NCBI GenBank assembly: GCA_028283605.1 | Contig: JAPWKH010000034.1 | Coordinates: 138,464-181,166 of the forward strand | Direction of reading: 5' to 3' | DNA length: 42,703 bases | Origin: Arachidicoccus sp. | Lineage (GTDB): Bacteria > Bacteroidota > Bacteroidia > Chitinophagales > Chitinophagaceae | Part shown: piece after piece, positions 33,696 to 41,298 of the stretch | Numbering within the stretch: the first letter of the stretch is position 1 | How the letters are laid out: each line of letters starts with the position of its first letter | Position numbers and translations under genes: made by a program | Notes under the pieces: model-generated | What the model was told of the DNA's origin: nothing | Database searches by the model: none | Seen by the model: only the letters and a program-made list of their open reading frames with translations

Positions 33696-35513
33696 ATGCC
33701 TTACAGAAATATTGAGGATTGTCTTATCGATTTGGAAAAAAATGGAGAATTAATAAGGATTAAAGAAGAAATTGATCCGGAGTTAGAGGCGGCCGCAATT
33801 CAGCTTCGCATATTTGAACTGAGCGGAAAAGCCGTATTGTTTGAAAAAATAAAAGGTTCCAAATATCGTGCAGCCTGTAATATTTTCGGAACGGAAGAAA
33901 GATGCCGTTTTATTTTCAGGAACACATTGCCTGCCGTGAAAGAAATCATATCATTACGCAAAAATCCTCTGCAAGCTCTCAGGCATCCGATAAAAAATTT
34001 GAAAAATGGAATTGCCGCTTATAAAGCATTGCCGCAAAAAATATCTTCGGGCAATATCAATCAATTTGAGCAAATACACATCTCTGATCTGCCACAGATA
34101 AAACATTGGGAAAAAGACGGCGGCGCATTCATCACTTTGCCGCAAGTATATTCGGAAGATGTGAATCATCCGGGAATAATGCATTCAAATCTCGGCATGT
34201 ATCGCATACAGCTTTCAGGCAATGATTATATGCAGGATAAAGAAATAGGGCTTCATTATCAGATTCATCGCGGCATTGGCGTTCATCAGTCTTTGGCTAA
34301 TGAAAAAAATCAGCCGTTAAAAGTCAGCATATTTGTCGGCGGCCCGCCTGCGCATACGCTTGCCGCAGTAATGCCATTGCCCGAAGGATTGAGTGAGCTT
34401 ACCTTTGCCGGAATGCTTGCCGGCAGAAGATTTCATTATTTTTATCATGAAGGATATTGTATCAGTGCTGATGCAGATTTTGTAATTACAGGAGAAATTT
34501 TTCCCGGAGAAACAAAACCTGAAGGGCCGTTTGGAGATCACTTGGGTTATTACAGCTTAACACATCCTTTCCCCGTAATGCGCGTGCGGAATGTGTATGC
34601 GAAAAAGAATGCAATCTGGCCTTTTACTGTTGTAGGCCGGCCGCCTCAAGAAGACACGCTGTTCGGCAAATTAATACATGATATTACCGGCGATGCCATA
34701 GAGCAGGAAATACCCGGCTTAAAAGCTGTGCATGCCGTAGATGCTGCGGGCGTGCATCCGTTATTATTGGCAATCGGCAGCGAAAGATATACGCCGTTTA
34801 TGAATGAAAAACAACCGGCTGAAATATTGACTTTGGCAAACAGAATTTTAGGAACCGGACAATTAAGTTTAGCAAAATATGTATGGATAACTGCAAATGA
34901 TAATGATGTTCCTGACATTTATGATACGCAGTCTTTTCTTCAATACATTTTAGAAAGAATTGATTTTCGCAGGGACATTCATTTTCAAACGAATACAACG
35001 ATTGATACATTGGATTATTCCGGTGGCAATTTAAACCATGGAAGCAAAGTTGTTTTGGCAGCTTTTGGAGATAAAAAAAGAATTTTAGCCGCTACATTAC
35101 CTGCATGTTTACAGAAATTATCTTTTGCGAAAGCAAAGATGATATTTAATGGAGTTGCAGCAATAGAAACCAAGCCATATAGCGACTCGGAAAGGGGAGA
35201 AGCGGAAGTGAAAGAGTTGATTTCTTATTTGGAAAATAATACAGAAACACTACAAGGGATTCCTCTAATAGTACTTTGTGATGATGCGGATTTTATAGCG
35301 GAAAAACTGAATAATTTTTTATGGACAACCTTTACGCGAAGTAATCCGTCTAACGATATTTACGGCCTTCACGAATCCACACTTCATAAACATTGGAGTT
35401 GCGATACTTCACTGATTATTGATGCTCGTAAAAAACCGCATCATGCACCGGAGCTGGAAAAAAATGCTGCAGCAACCAAAAAAACGGAAGAGATTTTATC
35501 GAAGTATTTGTAA
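33696..35513 (+). CDS. UbiD-family decarboxylase (menaquinone-type)
   Basis: A 605-residue prenylated-FMN-dependent decarboxylase. Signatures are PQVYSEDVNHPGIMHSNLGMYRIQ near 150-170, GLHYQIHRGIGVH with a conserved Arg, VGGPPAHTLAAVMPLPEG, and ETKPEGPFGDHLGYYS carrying the acidic active-site residues. The C-terminal domain is longer than in E. coli UbiD (497), as in the group annotated as menaquinone biosynthesis decarboxylases. Since mqnC is in the same window, a role in the last futalosine-pathway step (MqnL) is likely; a general aromatic-acid decarboxylase is the alternative. No UbiX-type flavin prenyltransferase gene is nearby. Confidence 0.87.
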   Translation: MPYRNIEDCLIDLEKNGELIRIKEEIDPELEAAAIQLRIFELSGKAVLFEKIKGSKYRAACNIFGTEERCRFIFRNTLPAVKEIISLRKNPLQALRHPIKNLKNGIAAYKALPQKISSGNINQFEQIHISDLPQIKHWEKDGGAFITLPQVYSEDVNHPGIMHSNLGMYRIQLSGNDYMQDKEIGLHYQIHRGIGVHQSLANEKNQPLKVSIFVGGPPAHTLAAVMPLPEGLSELTFAGMLAGRRFHYFYHEGYCISADADFVITGEIFPGETKPEGPFGDHLGYYSLTHPFPVMRVRNVYAKKNAIWPFTVVGRPPQEDTLFGKLIHDITGDAIEQEIPGLKAVHAVDAAGVHPLLLAIGSERYTPFMNEKQPAEILTLANRILGTGQLSLAKYVWITANDNDVPDIYDTQSFLQYILERIDFRRDIHFQTNTTIDTLDYSGGNLNHGSKVVLAAFGDKKRILAATLPACLQKLSFAKAKMIFNGVAAIETKPYSDSERGEAEVKELISYLENNTETLQGIPLIVLCDDADFIAEKLNNFLWTTFTRSNPSNDIYGLHESTLHKHWSCDTSLIIDARKKPHHAPELEKNAAATKKTEEILSKYL

Positions 35514-35563
35514 TCGCCGTGAAATGATATTCTTTCAAATAAGTTATAGAATGCGGTAATTTT

Positions 35564-36292
35564 TTATTCCTTTTTTTGCAGCCATTGCCATCTTGGCCGG
35601 TGAGGTGAAATTGTATAATGCCGTTTGATATATTTTTGAATATGTTCCATTGCCTCATCAATATTATCGGTGACTAAGATCAGTCCGATATCATCAGGAG
35701 AAATGGTTCCGTTTTGCGCCATTACTTTCATCATATTTACGAGTTCTTTATAATATTCCACACCAAAAAGTATGACCGGATATCTGTCTGTCGATTTGGT
35801 TTGTATTAATGTAATGATTTCAAAAAACTCATCCATCGTACCGAAACCTCCCGGCATTATAATGAAAGCGTATGAATGTTTTACAAGAAAAACTTTCCTT
35901 GTAAAAAAATATTCGAATATAACGGAGTGTGTGAGATAGGGATTCTCATGTTGCTCATGGGGCAACACAATATTCATTCCGATAGAGCGGCCGCCGGCTT
36001 CAAAAGCGCCTTTGTTTGCCGCTTCCATAATTCCCGGCCCGCCGCCTGTAATGGTTGTGAAATTCATCCGCGCTATCCGCTTGCCGAACTCTTCGGCGGC
36101 ATTATAAAACACACTGTTTTCGGGCGTTCTTGCCGACCCGAAAACAGTAATTCCCGGACCGATATTGTGCAATTTGTAGTTATTATACATGAAGCTGTAA
36201 CCCACTTTCAATGCAAACCATATTTCTTTAATGCCCCTTTTGGGGCCGTCTAAATAAAGTGGTTTTTTGTTTGGTATTTTTTTTCCATGCAT
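35564..36292 (-). CDS. LOG-family nucleotide phosphoribohydrolase (TIGR00730)
   Basis: A 242-residue Rossmann-fold protein of the lonely-guy group, which releases a base from a nucleoside 5'-monophosphate. The motif PGGFGTMDEFFE is at 147-158, with FGSART at 51-56 and GGGPGIMEAANKGA at 83-96. It is longer than the plant-like LOGs (about 190) by an N-terminal basic tail. In bacteria the true substrate is often unclear (AMP, CMP and other nucleotides are known for relatives). It is the third of three minus-strand genes, after ribE and the DUF721 gene, with a 45-base gap. Confidence 0.9.
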   Translation of the reverse strand: MHGKKIPNKKPLYLDGPKRGIKEIWFALKVGYSFMYNNYKLHNIGPGITVFGSARTPENSVFYNAAEEFGKRIARMNFTTITGGGPGIMEAANKGAFEAGGRSIGMNIVLPHEQHENPYLTHSVIFEYFFTRKVFLVKHSYAFIIMPGGFGTMDEFFEIITLIQTKSTDRYPVILFGVEYYKELVNMMKVMAQNGTISPDDIGLILVTDNIDEAMEHIQKYIKRHYTISPHRPRWQWLQKKE

Positions 36293-36337
36293 ACTGTATT
36301 CAGGCTGGATTTATTTAGGATTAGAAATTTTTCCCGG

Positions 36338-36619
36338 TTAATTAATCACGACTTCAGTAACCGTGTTAGCTCCCATTTTTTCATTAATCAATTCTATGAT
36401 TTTAGTGCGCTGGTATAGCAATTCGTTTTTCAATGGCCCGTTGGAAGTTGTTATAAATAATTTCTGGTTAATAATCTGAATTTTATCTGTATATCTCGCA
36501 ATTACTTTACCCATAATTTCTTCCCATACATCTTTTAGCAATGCAGATTTCAATCCGTTTTTTGCACGGCTTTTATTGAGAAAATCCTTCATTGCTTCGG
36601 CTATCGAAAATTCTGACAT
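36338..36619 (-). CDS. DUF721 / DciA-like protein
   Basis: A 93-residue protein of the DUF721 family. The pattern is SIAEAMKDFLNKSRAKNGLKSALLKDVWEEIMGK, then a basic GKVIARYTDKIQIINQKLFI and the final LKNELLYQRTKIIELINEKMG. DciA is the helicase-loading factor that replaces DnaC in most bacteria; the short form seen here is what Bacteroidota carry. Annotation as the loader is by family only. It lies between ribE (29-base gap) and the LOG gene. Confidence 0.83.
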   Translation of the reverse strand: MSEFSIAEAMKDFLNKSRAKNGLKSALLKDVWEEIMGKVIARYTDKIQIINQKLFITTSNGPLKNELLYQRTKIIELINEKMGANTVTEVVIN

Positions 36620-36648
36620 ACCCTTTAATAAATTTATTATTATAAAAA

Positions 36649-37239
36649 TTATTTTAATGAACTGATCCGCGCAATATATTTTCCTATTACATCAAACTCA
36701 ATGTTTACGATACTTTCCGGGAACACATTTTGTATGCTCGTATGCTCGTAAGTATAAGGAATAATTGCAACGGTAAATAAATTGTCCGTTGTTACATTAA
36801 AACACGTAAGGCTTGTGCCATTTATACAAACGGATCCTTTTTCTATCAGCAAGTGTGCAAATTCTTCCGGATAGCGAAACGTGTATTCCCAGCTTCCTTT
36901 TAAATCTTTCCGCCCGGTACAAACCGCAGTTGAATCTACGTGTCCCTGAACAATATGCCCGTCGAGCCTTCCGTTCATAAGCATACATCTTTCGATATTA
37001 ACTATATCATTGATTTGCCTTGTGTTCAAGTTTGTTTTTTTCAGGGTTTCTTCGATTGCAGTTACTTTATAAATATTGTCTTTTATTTCTTCCACAGTAA
37101 GGCATACGCCGTCGTGCGATACACTCTGATCAATTCTTAATTCATGTGTAACAGCGCATTCAATCCAAAAAGATTTATTGGTTCCGCTTGAAGTAATATC
37201 CGTAATTCTTCCTGTTGCTTCTATAATTCCTGTAAACAT
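36649..37239 (-). CDS. ribE: Riboflavin synthase, alpha chain
   Basis: A 196-residue enzyme that converts two 6,7-dimethyl-8-ribityllumazines to riboflavin. It begins MFTGIIEATGRI, the invariant start of the family. Two similar lumazine-binding barrels can be seen, each with a [VI]xxGVCLTVE- or SVCINGTSLT-type segment (about 43-50 and 136-144). GRLDGHIVQGHVDSTA joins them near residue 91-106. Length is slightly shorter than the usual 200-215. No FMN riboswitch (RFN element) is visible in the 250 bases upstream. Confidence 0.95.
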   Translation of the reverse strand: MFTGIIEATGRITDITSSGTNKSFWIECAVTHELRIDQSVSHDGVCLTVEEIKDNIYKVTAIEETLKKTNLNTRQINDIVNIERCMLMNGRLDGHIVQGHVDSTAVCTGRKDLKGSWEYTFRYPEEFAHLLIEKGSVCINGTSLTCFNVTTDNLFTVAIIPYTYEHTSIQNVFPESIVNIEFDVIGKYIARISSLK

Positions 37240-37307
37240 TCTGCGAATTTATATCAATTCCTTATTAGGGTCAGCTAAAATATTATCCGAAAAAACCATA
37301 AAAAATA

Positions 37308-37340
37308 TTTGGCAGTTAGGAAACTATTTAAATACCTTTA
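37308..37340 (+). promoter_or_regulatory. Near-consensus Bacteroidota promoter for the candidate RNA
   Basis: TTTG at 37308-37311, a 21-base spacer and TACCTTTA at 37333-37340 match TTTG-N19-21-TAnnTTTG with one mismatch. The start site would be about 37345, the first base of the candidate small RNA. Confidence 0.5.
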
Positions 37341-37344
37341 CTAC

Positions 37345-37443
37345 AAATATCAGTGTGGAAATTTCTGCACTCTTACACAAGCCTGATATGTGGCTTGATA
37401 TTTAAAACGACAGCGATAGAATTTACGTTCTATCGCTTTTTTT
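37345..37443 (+). ncRNA. Candidate small structured RNA
   Basis: About 99 bases between the divergent ribE and pth genes, bounded by a promoter match and a strong terminator. AAATATCA (37345-37352) pairs with TGATATTT (37396-37403). Inside are two helices, GTGT/ACAC (37353-37356 with 37375-37378) and AAGCC/GGCTT (37379-37383 with 37392-37396), so a three-way junction is possible. An intrinsic terminator ends it. The only plus-strand frame here starts with TTG, overlaps ribE on the antisense side and has no coding features. I do not recognise an RNA family. The structure is a hand fold, and AT-rich sequence can produce some of these pairs by chance. Confidence 0.45.
37412..37443 (+). terminator. 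Strong intrinsic terminator not explained by any flanking gene
   Basis: A perfect 10-bp stem AGCGATAGAA (37412-37421) and TTCTATCGCT (37428-37437) with a 6-base loop, followed by an eight-base run of T to 37444. Its plus-strand orientation fits neither ribE (which runs left) nor pth (which starts after it). Confidence 0.85.
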
Positions 37444-37461
37444 ATTGCGAAGTATAACCGC

Positions 37462-37469
37462 TAATTTTG
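37462..37469 (+). promoter_or_regulatory. Exact -7 box TAATTTTG upstream of pth
   Basis: TAATTTTG matches TAnnTTTG exactly and ends 21 bases before ATG 37491, so pth appears to have its own promoter after the terminator at 37412-37443. Confidence 0.5.
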
Positions 37470-37490
37470 CGTATCAATTCATAAAAATGT

Positions 37491-38069
37491 ATGTCGAAAT
37501 TTTTATTAGCAGGCTTGGGAAATCCCGGCAGTGAATATACGCACACAAGGCATAATGCCGGTTTTGACGTAGTAAATGCTTTTGTAAATAAACACGGCGG
37601 CTCCTTTACAACGGAAAGGCTCGCCGAAGTTGCCGAAGTAAATTTTAAGGGTAAAAAAATAATTTGCATAAAGCCAACAACTTATATGAACTTAAGCGGA
37701 AAGGCTTTTAAATATTGGATGGACAAAGAAAAAATACCGCTTGAAAATACTTTAACCGTAGTGGATGACCTCGCGCTGCCGATCGATAAACTTCGGATAA
37801 GGGCCGCTGGCAGCGATGCGGGACATAACGGTCTGCGTGATATTCAAGCTGTTTTGGGTACAGACGCTTATCCGAAATTGAGATTCGGAATAGGCAATAA
37901 TTTTCCCAAAGGAATGCAGGTGGAATTTGTGCTTGGCAAATGGTTTCCTGAAGACAGGGAATTGATTCAAAAGAAAATAGCACAGACTGTTGAAGTGATT
38001 GAAGGTGTTTTTTCGATGGGCCTTACACGCGCCATGAACGAATATAATAAGCAAAGTTTCGGAAAATAA
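37491..38069 (+). CDS. pth: Aminoacyl-tRNA hydrolase (peptidyl-tRNA hydrolase)
   Basis: A 192-residue enzyme that recycles tRNA from drop-off peptidyl-tRNA. LAGLGNPGSEYTHTRHNAGF carries Asn11 and His21, the counterparts of E. coli Asn10 and His20. KPTTYMNLSG and VVDDLALP with Asp92 (or 93) complete the active site, and AGHNGLRDI is also conserved. Length is typical (190-194). It has a separate promoter and is followed after 30 bases by the FUSC gene. Confidence 0.96.
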   Translation: MSKFLLAGLGNPGSEYTHTRHNAGFDVVNAFVNKHGGSFTTERLAEVAEVNFKGKKIICIKPTTYMNLSGKAFKYWMDKEKIPLENTLTVVDDLALPIDKLRIRAAGSDAGHNGLRDIQAVLGTDAYPKLRFGIGNNFPKGMQVEFVLGKWFPEDRELIQKKIAQTVEVIEGVFSMGLTRAMNEYNKQSFGK

Positions 38070-38099
38070 ATTTTATCTCAGACTCATTCTATTGTTGCC

Positions 38100-40343
38100 A
38101 TGCAAATCAAAATGCAAAGCCTTACGGAAGTAAGAAAATTTATGAACGGATACTATTGGTACTTCGGTCTGAGGCTTGCATTTGCCGTATTGCTGCCGAG
38201 CTTTATTCTATATCATTACGGACTTCTGAACCAATATGCCATTATACCTTTCGGAACGTTGCAGATAGGATTGACAGATGTTGTGGGCGCGCTAAACAGA
38301 CGAGTAGGAGCATTGCTTATAGGAATAGGATGTTTCTTTTTCTGTGCAATAATTGCAGGTTATACACGTGATATTCTCTGGCTGCAACTGATTGTATTAT
38401 TAGTGCTGGCGTTCGTATTTTCTTTAATGGGAATTTACGGAACGCGTATGCTGAACATAGGCATGACTTCCATAGTTGCCGCGATTTTTTTTATGGATAA
38501 GCATTTTGTGTCCGGTAATATTTTGCATACAGCATTATGGATGTCGGTCGGATGTCTTATTTATTTATTCATTTTTTTTATATCCTATAAACTTCGTCCT
38601 TATAAATTAATTCAGCAAATGCTTGGCGAGCATATCATTGAAGTATCCAAATATTTAAAGGCGCGCAGCAATTTTTACAATAAGGATATGAATGAGCAAT
38701 TGCTTATGGATAAAATAATGCGCGAGCAAATTACTATAGGAGAACAGCAGGAGAGTTTGCGGGAGATAATCTTGAAGACAGATGTTTCTGCCGATAAATT
38801 TTCATCGAAGAGCAGGGGTTTGTTGCTGATGTTTGTAGATGTTATTGATTTATTTGAACTGATAATGACTTCGCAACAGGATTATAAAAAACTGCATAAT
38901 TCATTTGATAATACACGTATTCTTACCTATTTCGGAAAGTATATTTTAGTACTGGCAGATGAATTGCAACATATTGGATTCGCTGTGCAATCGGGTAGAA
39001 CGGCGATGCCTAAAAGAGATTTGAATGCGCTTTACAACAGGGTTTCAGCCGTTTTCTATTCGTTCAGGAAGGAAAATATGAACCATGATAATGTGGAAGA
39101 TTTTATTTCTTTACGGCAGATTTTATATACGTTGCAATCGCTTAATGAACGTATCAAAAAATTATATTCGATAGCCGCATTTAACAAAGATGTTTTACAA
39201 GCGTTTCATTCCACGCCCAACGATTATGCTTCCTTTATTCCTGTACAGAATTATGATTACAAATTATTCTTTGACAGCTTTTCATTTTCATCCGGAATGT
39301 TCCGTCATGCAATACGGCTTACGGTTGCAATACTTATCGGCTGGGTTATCGGGAATGTTTTTAAAATATACAACATAGGGCATATTTACTGGATATTAAT
39401 GACGATTGTAATTGTTGTAAAACCCGCGTACAGCCAATCAAGGAAAAAAAATATCGACAGAATTGCAGGTACATTGGTCGGCGGCATTATCAGCTTTTTT
39501 ATTGTAATGACTGTACGGAACGAGACTGCAATTTTTATTTTAGTAGTCTTGGCAACGTTGATTACCTGTTCTTTCTCAAAAATAAATTACCGGTTTTATT
39601 CCATAGGAATTACCATGTTGGTAGTATTGTCTTATTATTTTCTTGTGCCCAATGCCATTACTTTAGTGCTTAGAGAAAGATTGCTTAATAGTGTGGTAGG
39701 CGTCATCATCGGTTATCTGGTATCATTGTTTGTATTACCGAATTGGGAAAATAAATATGTGCGTAATTATTTGCACAACATGGTTCAGGAAAGTAAAAAT
39801 TATTTTTCTGAAGTTTCGAATGTGCTTATCAAAGGTTCTTACGATACAGTAAATATCAAGTTGGCGAGAAGAAAAACATTGATTGCACTGGCAAACCTGT
39901 CGGACAATTTTCAGCGAATGCAGTCAGATCCCAAAAAGCAGCAACACAAGGCAAGAATACTTTTTCGGCTGGTATCGCTGAATCATACGCTTACTTCTTA
40001 CATTGTGTCTTTAGCGCAATATGCGAAAGAATCTGATCATAAATATCCTGCTGAAGAGTTTGAAAATATCATCAGCCAGATAAAAAATAATTATGATATC
40101 GTTGCAGCCATTGAAGAGGATAAACTTCTTGTAACAAAATTAAAGCCAATGCTGCCGGACAATGAGCATTTGAATAAATTATTGCAGGAAGCAAGAGTAA
40201 GGCTCAAATCTGATGAGGAGAAAGAAAAAACAATTTCCATAAGAAAAACCGTTACGGATTTCCGCACAATTTACGAATTGTTCAGCCTTATCAATACATC
40301 GGTTTGCGATGAAGGCAAAGTGATAAATGATTTTGAATTTTAA
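38100..40343 (+). CDS. FUSC-family inner-membrane protein (YccS/YhfK-like)
   Basis: A 747-residue protein with the two-block architecture of the FUSC/YccS group. The first membrane cluster covers about residues 18-165 (six hydrophobic segments, e.g. LRLAFAVLLPSFILYHY and LLIGIGCFFFCAII). A soluble helical part follows to about 400. A second membrane cluster covers about 400-555, and a helical C-terminus rich in Lys/Glu ends the protein. Related proteins are putative exporters of aromatic acids or membrane-stress factors, but the substrate is not known. It follows pth by 30 bases. The start is ATG 38100; a second Met four codons later (38112) is possible. Confidence 0.82.
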   Translation: MQIKMQSLTEVRKFMNGYYWYFGLRLAFAVLLPSFILYHYGLLNQYAIIPFGTLQIGLTDVVGALNRRVGALLIGIGCFFFCAIIAGYTRDILWLQLIVLLVLAFVFSLMGIYGTRMLNIGMTSIVAAIFFMDKHFVSGNILHTALWMSVGCLIYLFIFFISYKLRPYKLIQQMLGEHIIEVSKYLKARSNFYNKDMNEQLLMDKIMREQITIGEQQESLREIILKTDVSADKFSSKSRGLLLMFVDVIDLFELIMTSQQDYKKLHNSFDNTRILTYFGKYILVLADELQHIGFAVQSGRTAMPKRDLNALYNRVSAVFYSFRKENMNHDNVEDFISLRQILYTLQSLNERIKKLYSIAAFNKDVLQAFHSTPNDYASFIPVQNYDYKLFFDSFSFSSGMFRHAIRLTVAILIGWVIGNVFKIYNIGHIYWILMTIVIVVKPAYSQSRKKNIDRIAGTLVGGIISFFIVMTVRNETAIFILVVLATLITCSFSKINYRFYSIGITMLVVLSYYFLVPNAITLVLRERLLNSVVGVIIGYLVSLFVLPNWENKYVRNYLHNMVQESKNYFSEVSNVLIKGSYDTVNIKLARRKTLIALANLSDNFQRMQSDPKKQQHKARILFRLVSLNHTLTSYIVSLAQYAKESDHKYPAEEFENIISQIKNNYDIVAAIEEDKLLVTKLKPMLPDNEHLNKLLQEARVRLKSDEEKEKTISIRKTVTDFRTIYELFSLINTSVCDEGKVINDFEF

Positions 40344-40376
40344 TCCTTCCGAAAAAGGAATTAACTTTAACATTCT

Positions 40377-40384
40377 TATTTTTG
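40377..40384 (+). promoter_or_regulatory. Exact -7 box TATTTTTG upstream of the HYC_CC_PP gene
   Basis: TATTTTTG matches TAnnTTTG exactly. It predicts a start near 40389, between the FUSC stop codon and TTG 40408. This supports the shorter TTG start for the next gene. Confidence 0.45.
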
Positions 40385-40407
40385 TCATATATTCTACCTT
40401 AGCCTTA

Positions 40408-40821
40408 TTGAAAAAGACGGTATCTATATTGTTTCTTTGTTTGTATGCGTTTACTACTTCAGGCGCATATATAAGCATGCATTATTGCGGCAGCATGTTA
40501 TCGTATGTGTCTGTCAATATTAAAGGAGATGATAATTTTAATAATTGTTGCGGAAAGAATATAGAGATATATAGAAAGGGGTGTTGTTCCACAAAAATTA
40601 TCCGCCCTCATGTTTCTAACGACAGGCAATTATTTTCCGGCGATTACAATTTACAATTTGTACTGCAAGACTTAATATCTTTAACTTCCAATCATTTTTA
40701 TACAGATTTTTTTTCTGTTGATGAGAGAAAGAAGATTGTTTTTTATACAAACGCGCCGCCCAGTTCATGGCGAAAAATACCGTTGTATAAGCTTCATCAT
40801 CGTTTCATTTATTATGGATAG
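40408..40821 (+). CDS. HYC_CC_PP-family small Cys-rich protein
   Basis: A 137-residue protein with a hydrophobic signal (KKTVSILFLCLYAFTTSGAY). The name-giving pattern is present in order: MHYCGSM at about residues 30-36, NNCCGKN, KGCCSTK and a C-terminal APPSSWRKIP. The family is confined to Bacteroidota as far as I know and has no tested function; Cys/His arrangement suggests copper or another soft metal. I choose TTG 40408 because the signal starts there and a -7 box lies upstream; an ATG at 40327 would add 27 non-signal residues and overlap FUSC. It is encoded upstream of the HMA and TonB-receptor genes. Confidence 0.75.
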   Translation: MKKTVSILFLCLYAFTTSGAYISMHYCGSMLSYVSVNIKGDDNFNNCCGKNIEIYRKGCCSTKIIRPHVSNDRQLFSGDYNLQFVLQDLISLTSNHFYTDFFSVDERKKIVFYTNAPPSSWRKIPLYKLHHRFIYYG

Positions 40822-40899
40822 TTTAATTTAACTATATAATATTTAGTTTAAAAAATTAATTAATCCATCTTTAAATTAGAATAATGAAATGAGCCATAA

Positions 40900-40907
40900 T
40901 AATTTTG
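40900..40907 (+). promoter_or_regulatory. Exact -7 box TAATTTTG upstream of the HMA gene
   Basis: TAATTTTG matches TAnnTTTG exactly and ends 39 bases before ATG 40947. No TTTG lies at the right -33 distance. The HMA gene and the receptor may therefore form a separate transcript from the HYC_CC_PP gene. Confidence 0.4.
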
Positions 40908-40946
40908 GCGAATTCCATTTGATAATTAAAAAAATAATAATAAACA

Positions 40947-41297
40947 ATGAAACATATTTTTAGTCTTTTGGCTTTACTTCTATTTATATCAAGCGTTTCT
41001 TTTTCACAAAACAAATCCATTAAGACAGATGAAATCAAGGTTGATGGCATGTGCGAAAAATGCAAGAAACGCATCGAAAACGCTGCATATATAAAAGGTG
41101 TAAAACACGCCGACTGGAATGTTCAAACAAAAGAATTGACGGTAATTTATTCTTCATCTAAAACATCGCTGAATGCAATAGAAGAAAGCATTGCTCATGC
41201 GGGACATAATGCCGGAGATATACAAGCTACCGACGAAGACTATAAAAAATTGCCTCACTGCTGCGCGTATAAAGATGCTGCGGGTGCAGGTAACTAA
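40947..41297 (+). CDS. Secreted heavy-metal-associated (HMA) domain protein
   Basis: A 116-residue exported protein. Residues 1-20 are a signal peptide ending SFSQ. The HMA ferredoxin-like fold follows at about 27-95 with the metal motif GMCEKCKKRIE (Cys36 and Cys39) and the typical TVIYSSSKTSLNAIEESIAHAGH ending. A second His-Cys-Cys cluster, PHCCAYKD (His104, Cys105, Cys106), lies after the domain. The cargo is probably Cu(I) or a similar ion, acting in the periplasm because of the signal. The TonB receptor starts one base after its stop, so the two are translationally linked. It differs from the cytoplasmic CopZ type by its export signal. Confidence 0.88.
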   Translation: MKHIFSLLALLLFISSVSFSQNKSIKTDEIKVDGMCEKCKKRIENAAYIKGVKHADWNVQTKELTVIYSSSKTSLNAIEESIAHAGHNAGDIQATDEDYKKLPHCCAYKDAAGAGN

Positions 41298-41298
41298 A

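Noticed and set aside
37178-37405. A 75-codon plus-strand frame between ribE and pth
   Set aside because: It starts with TTG inside the antisense of ribE, has no ATG until close to its end and shows no family features; the RNA explanation fits the promoter and terminator better.
37240-37490. FMN riboswitch upstream of ribE
   Set aside because: No RFN-type conserved loops are visible on the minus strand; the main structure runs on the plus strand.
40327-40407. ATG start for the HYC_CC_PP gene overlapping FUSC
   Set aside because: The extra 27 residues do not form a signal peptide, and an exact -7 box lies after this ATG, so it would be untranscribed from that promoter.
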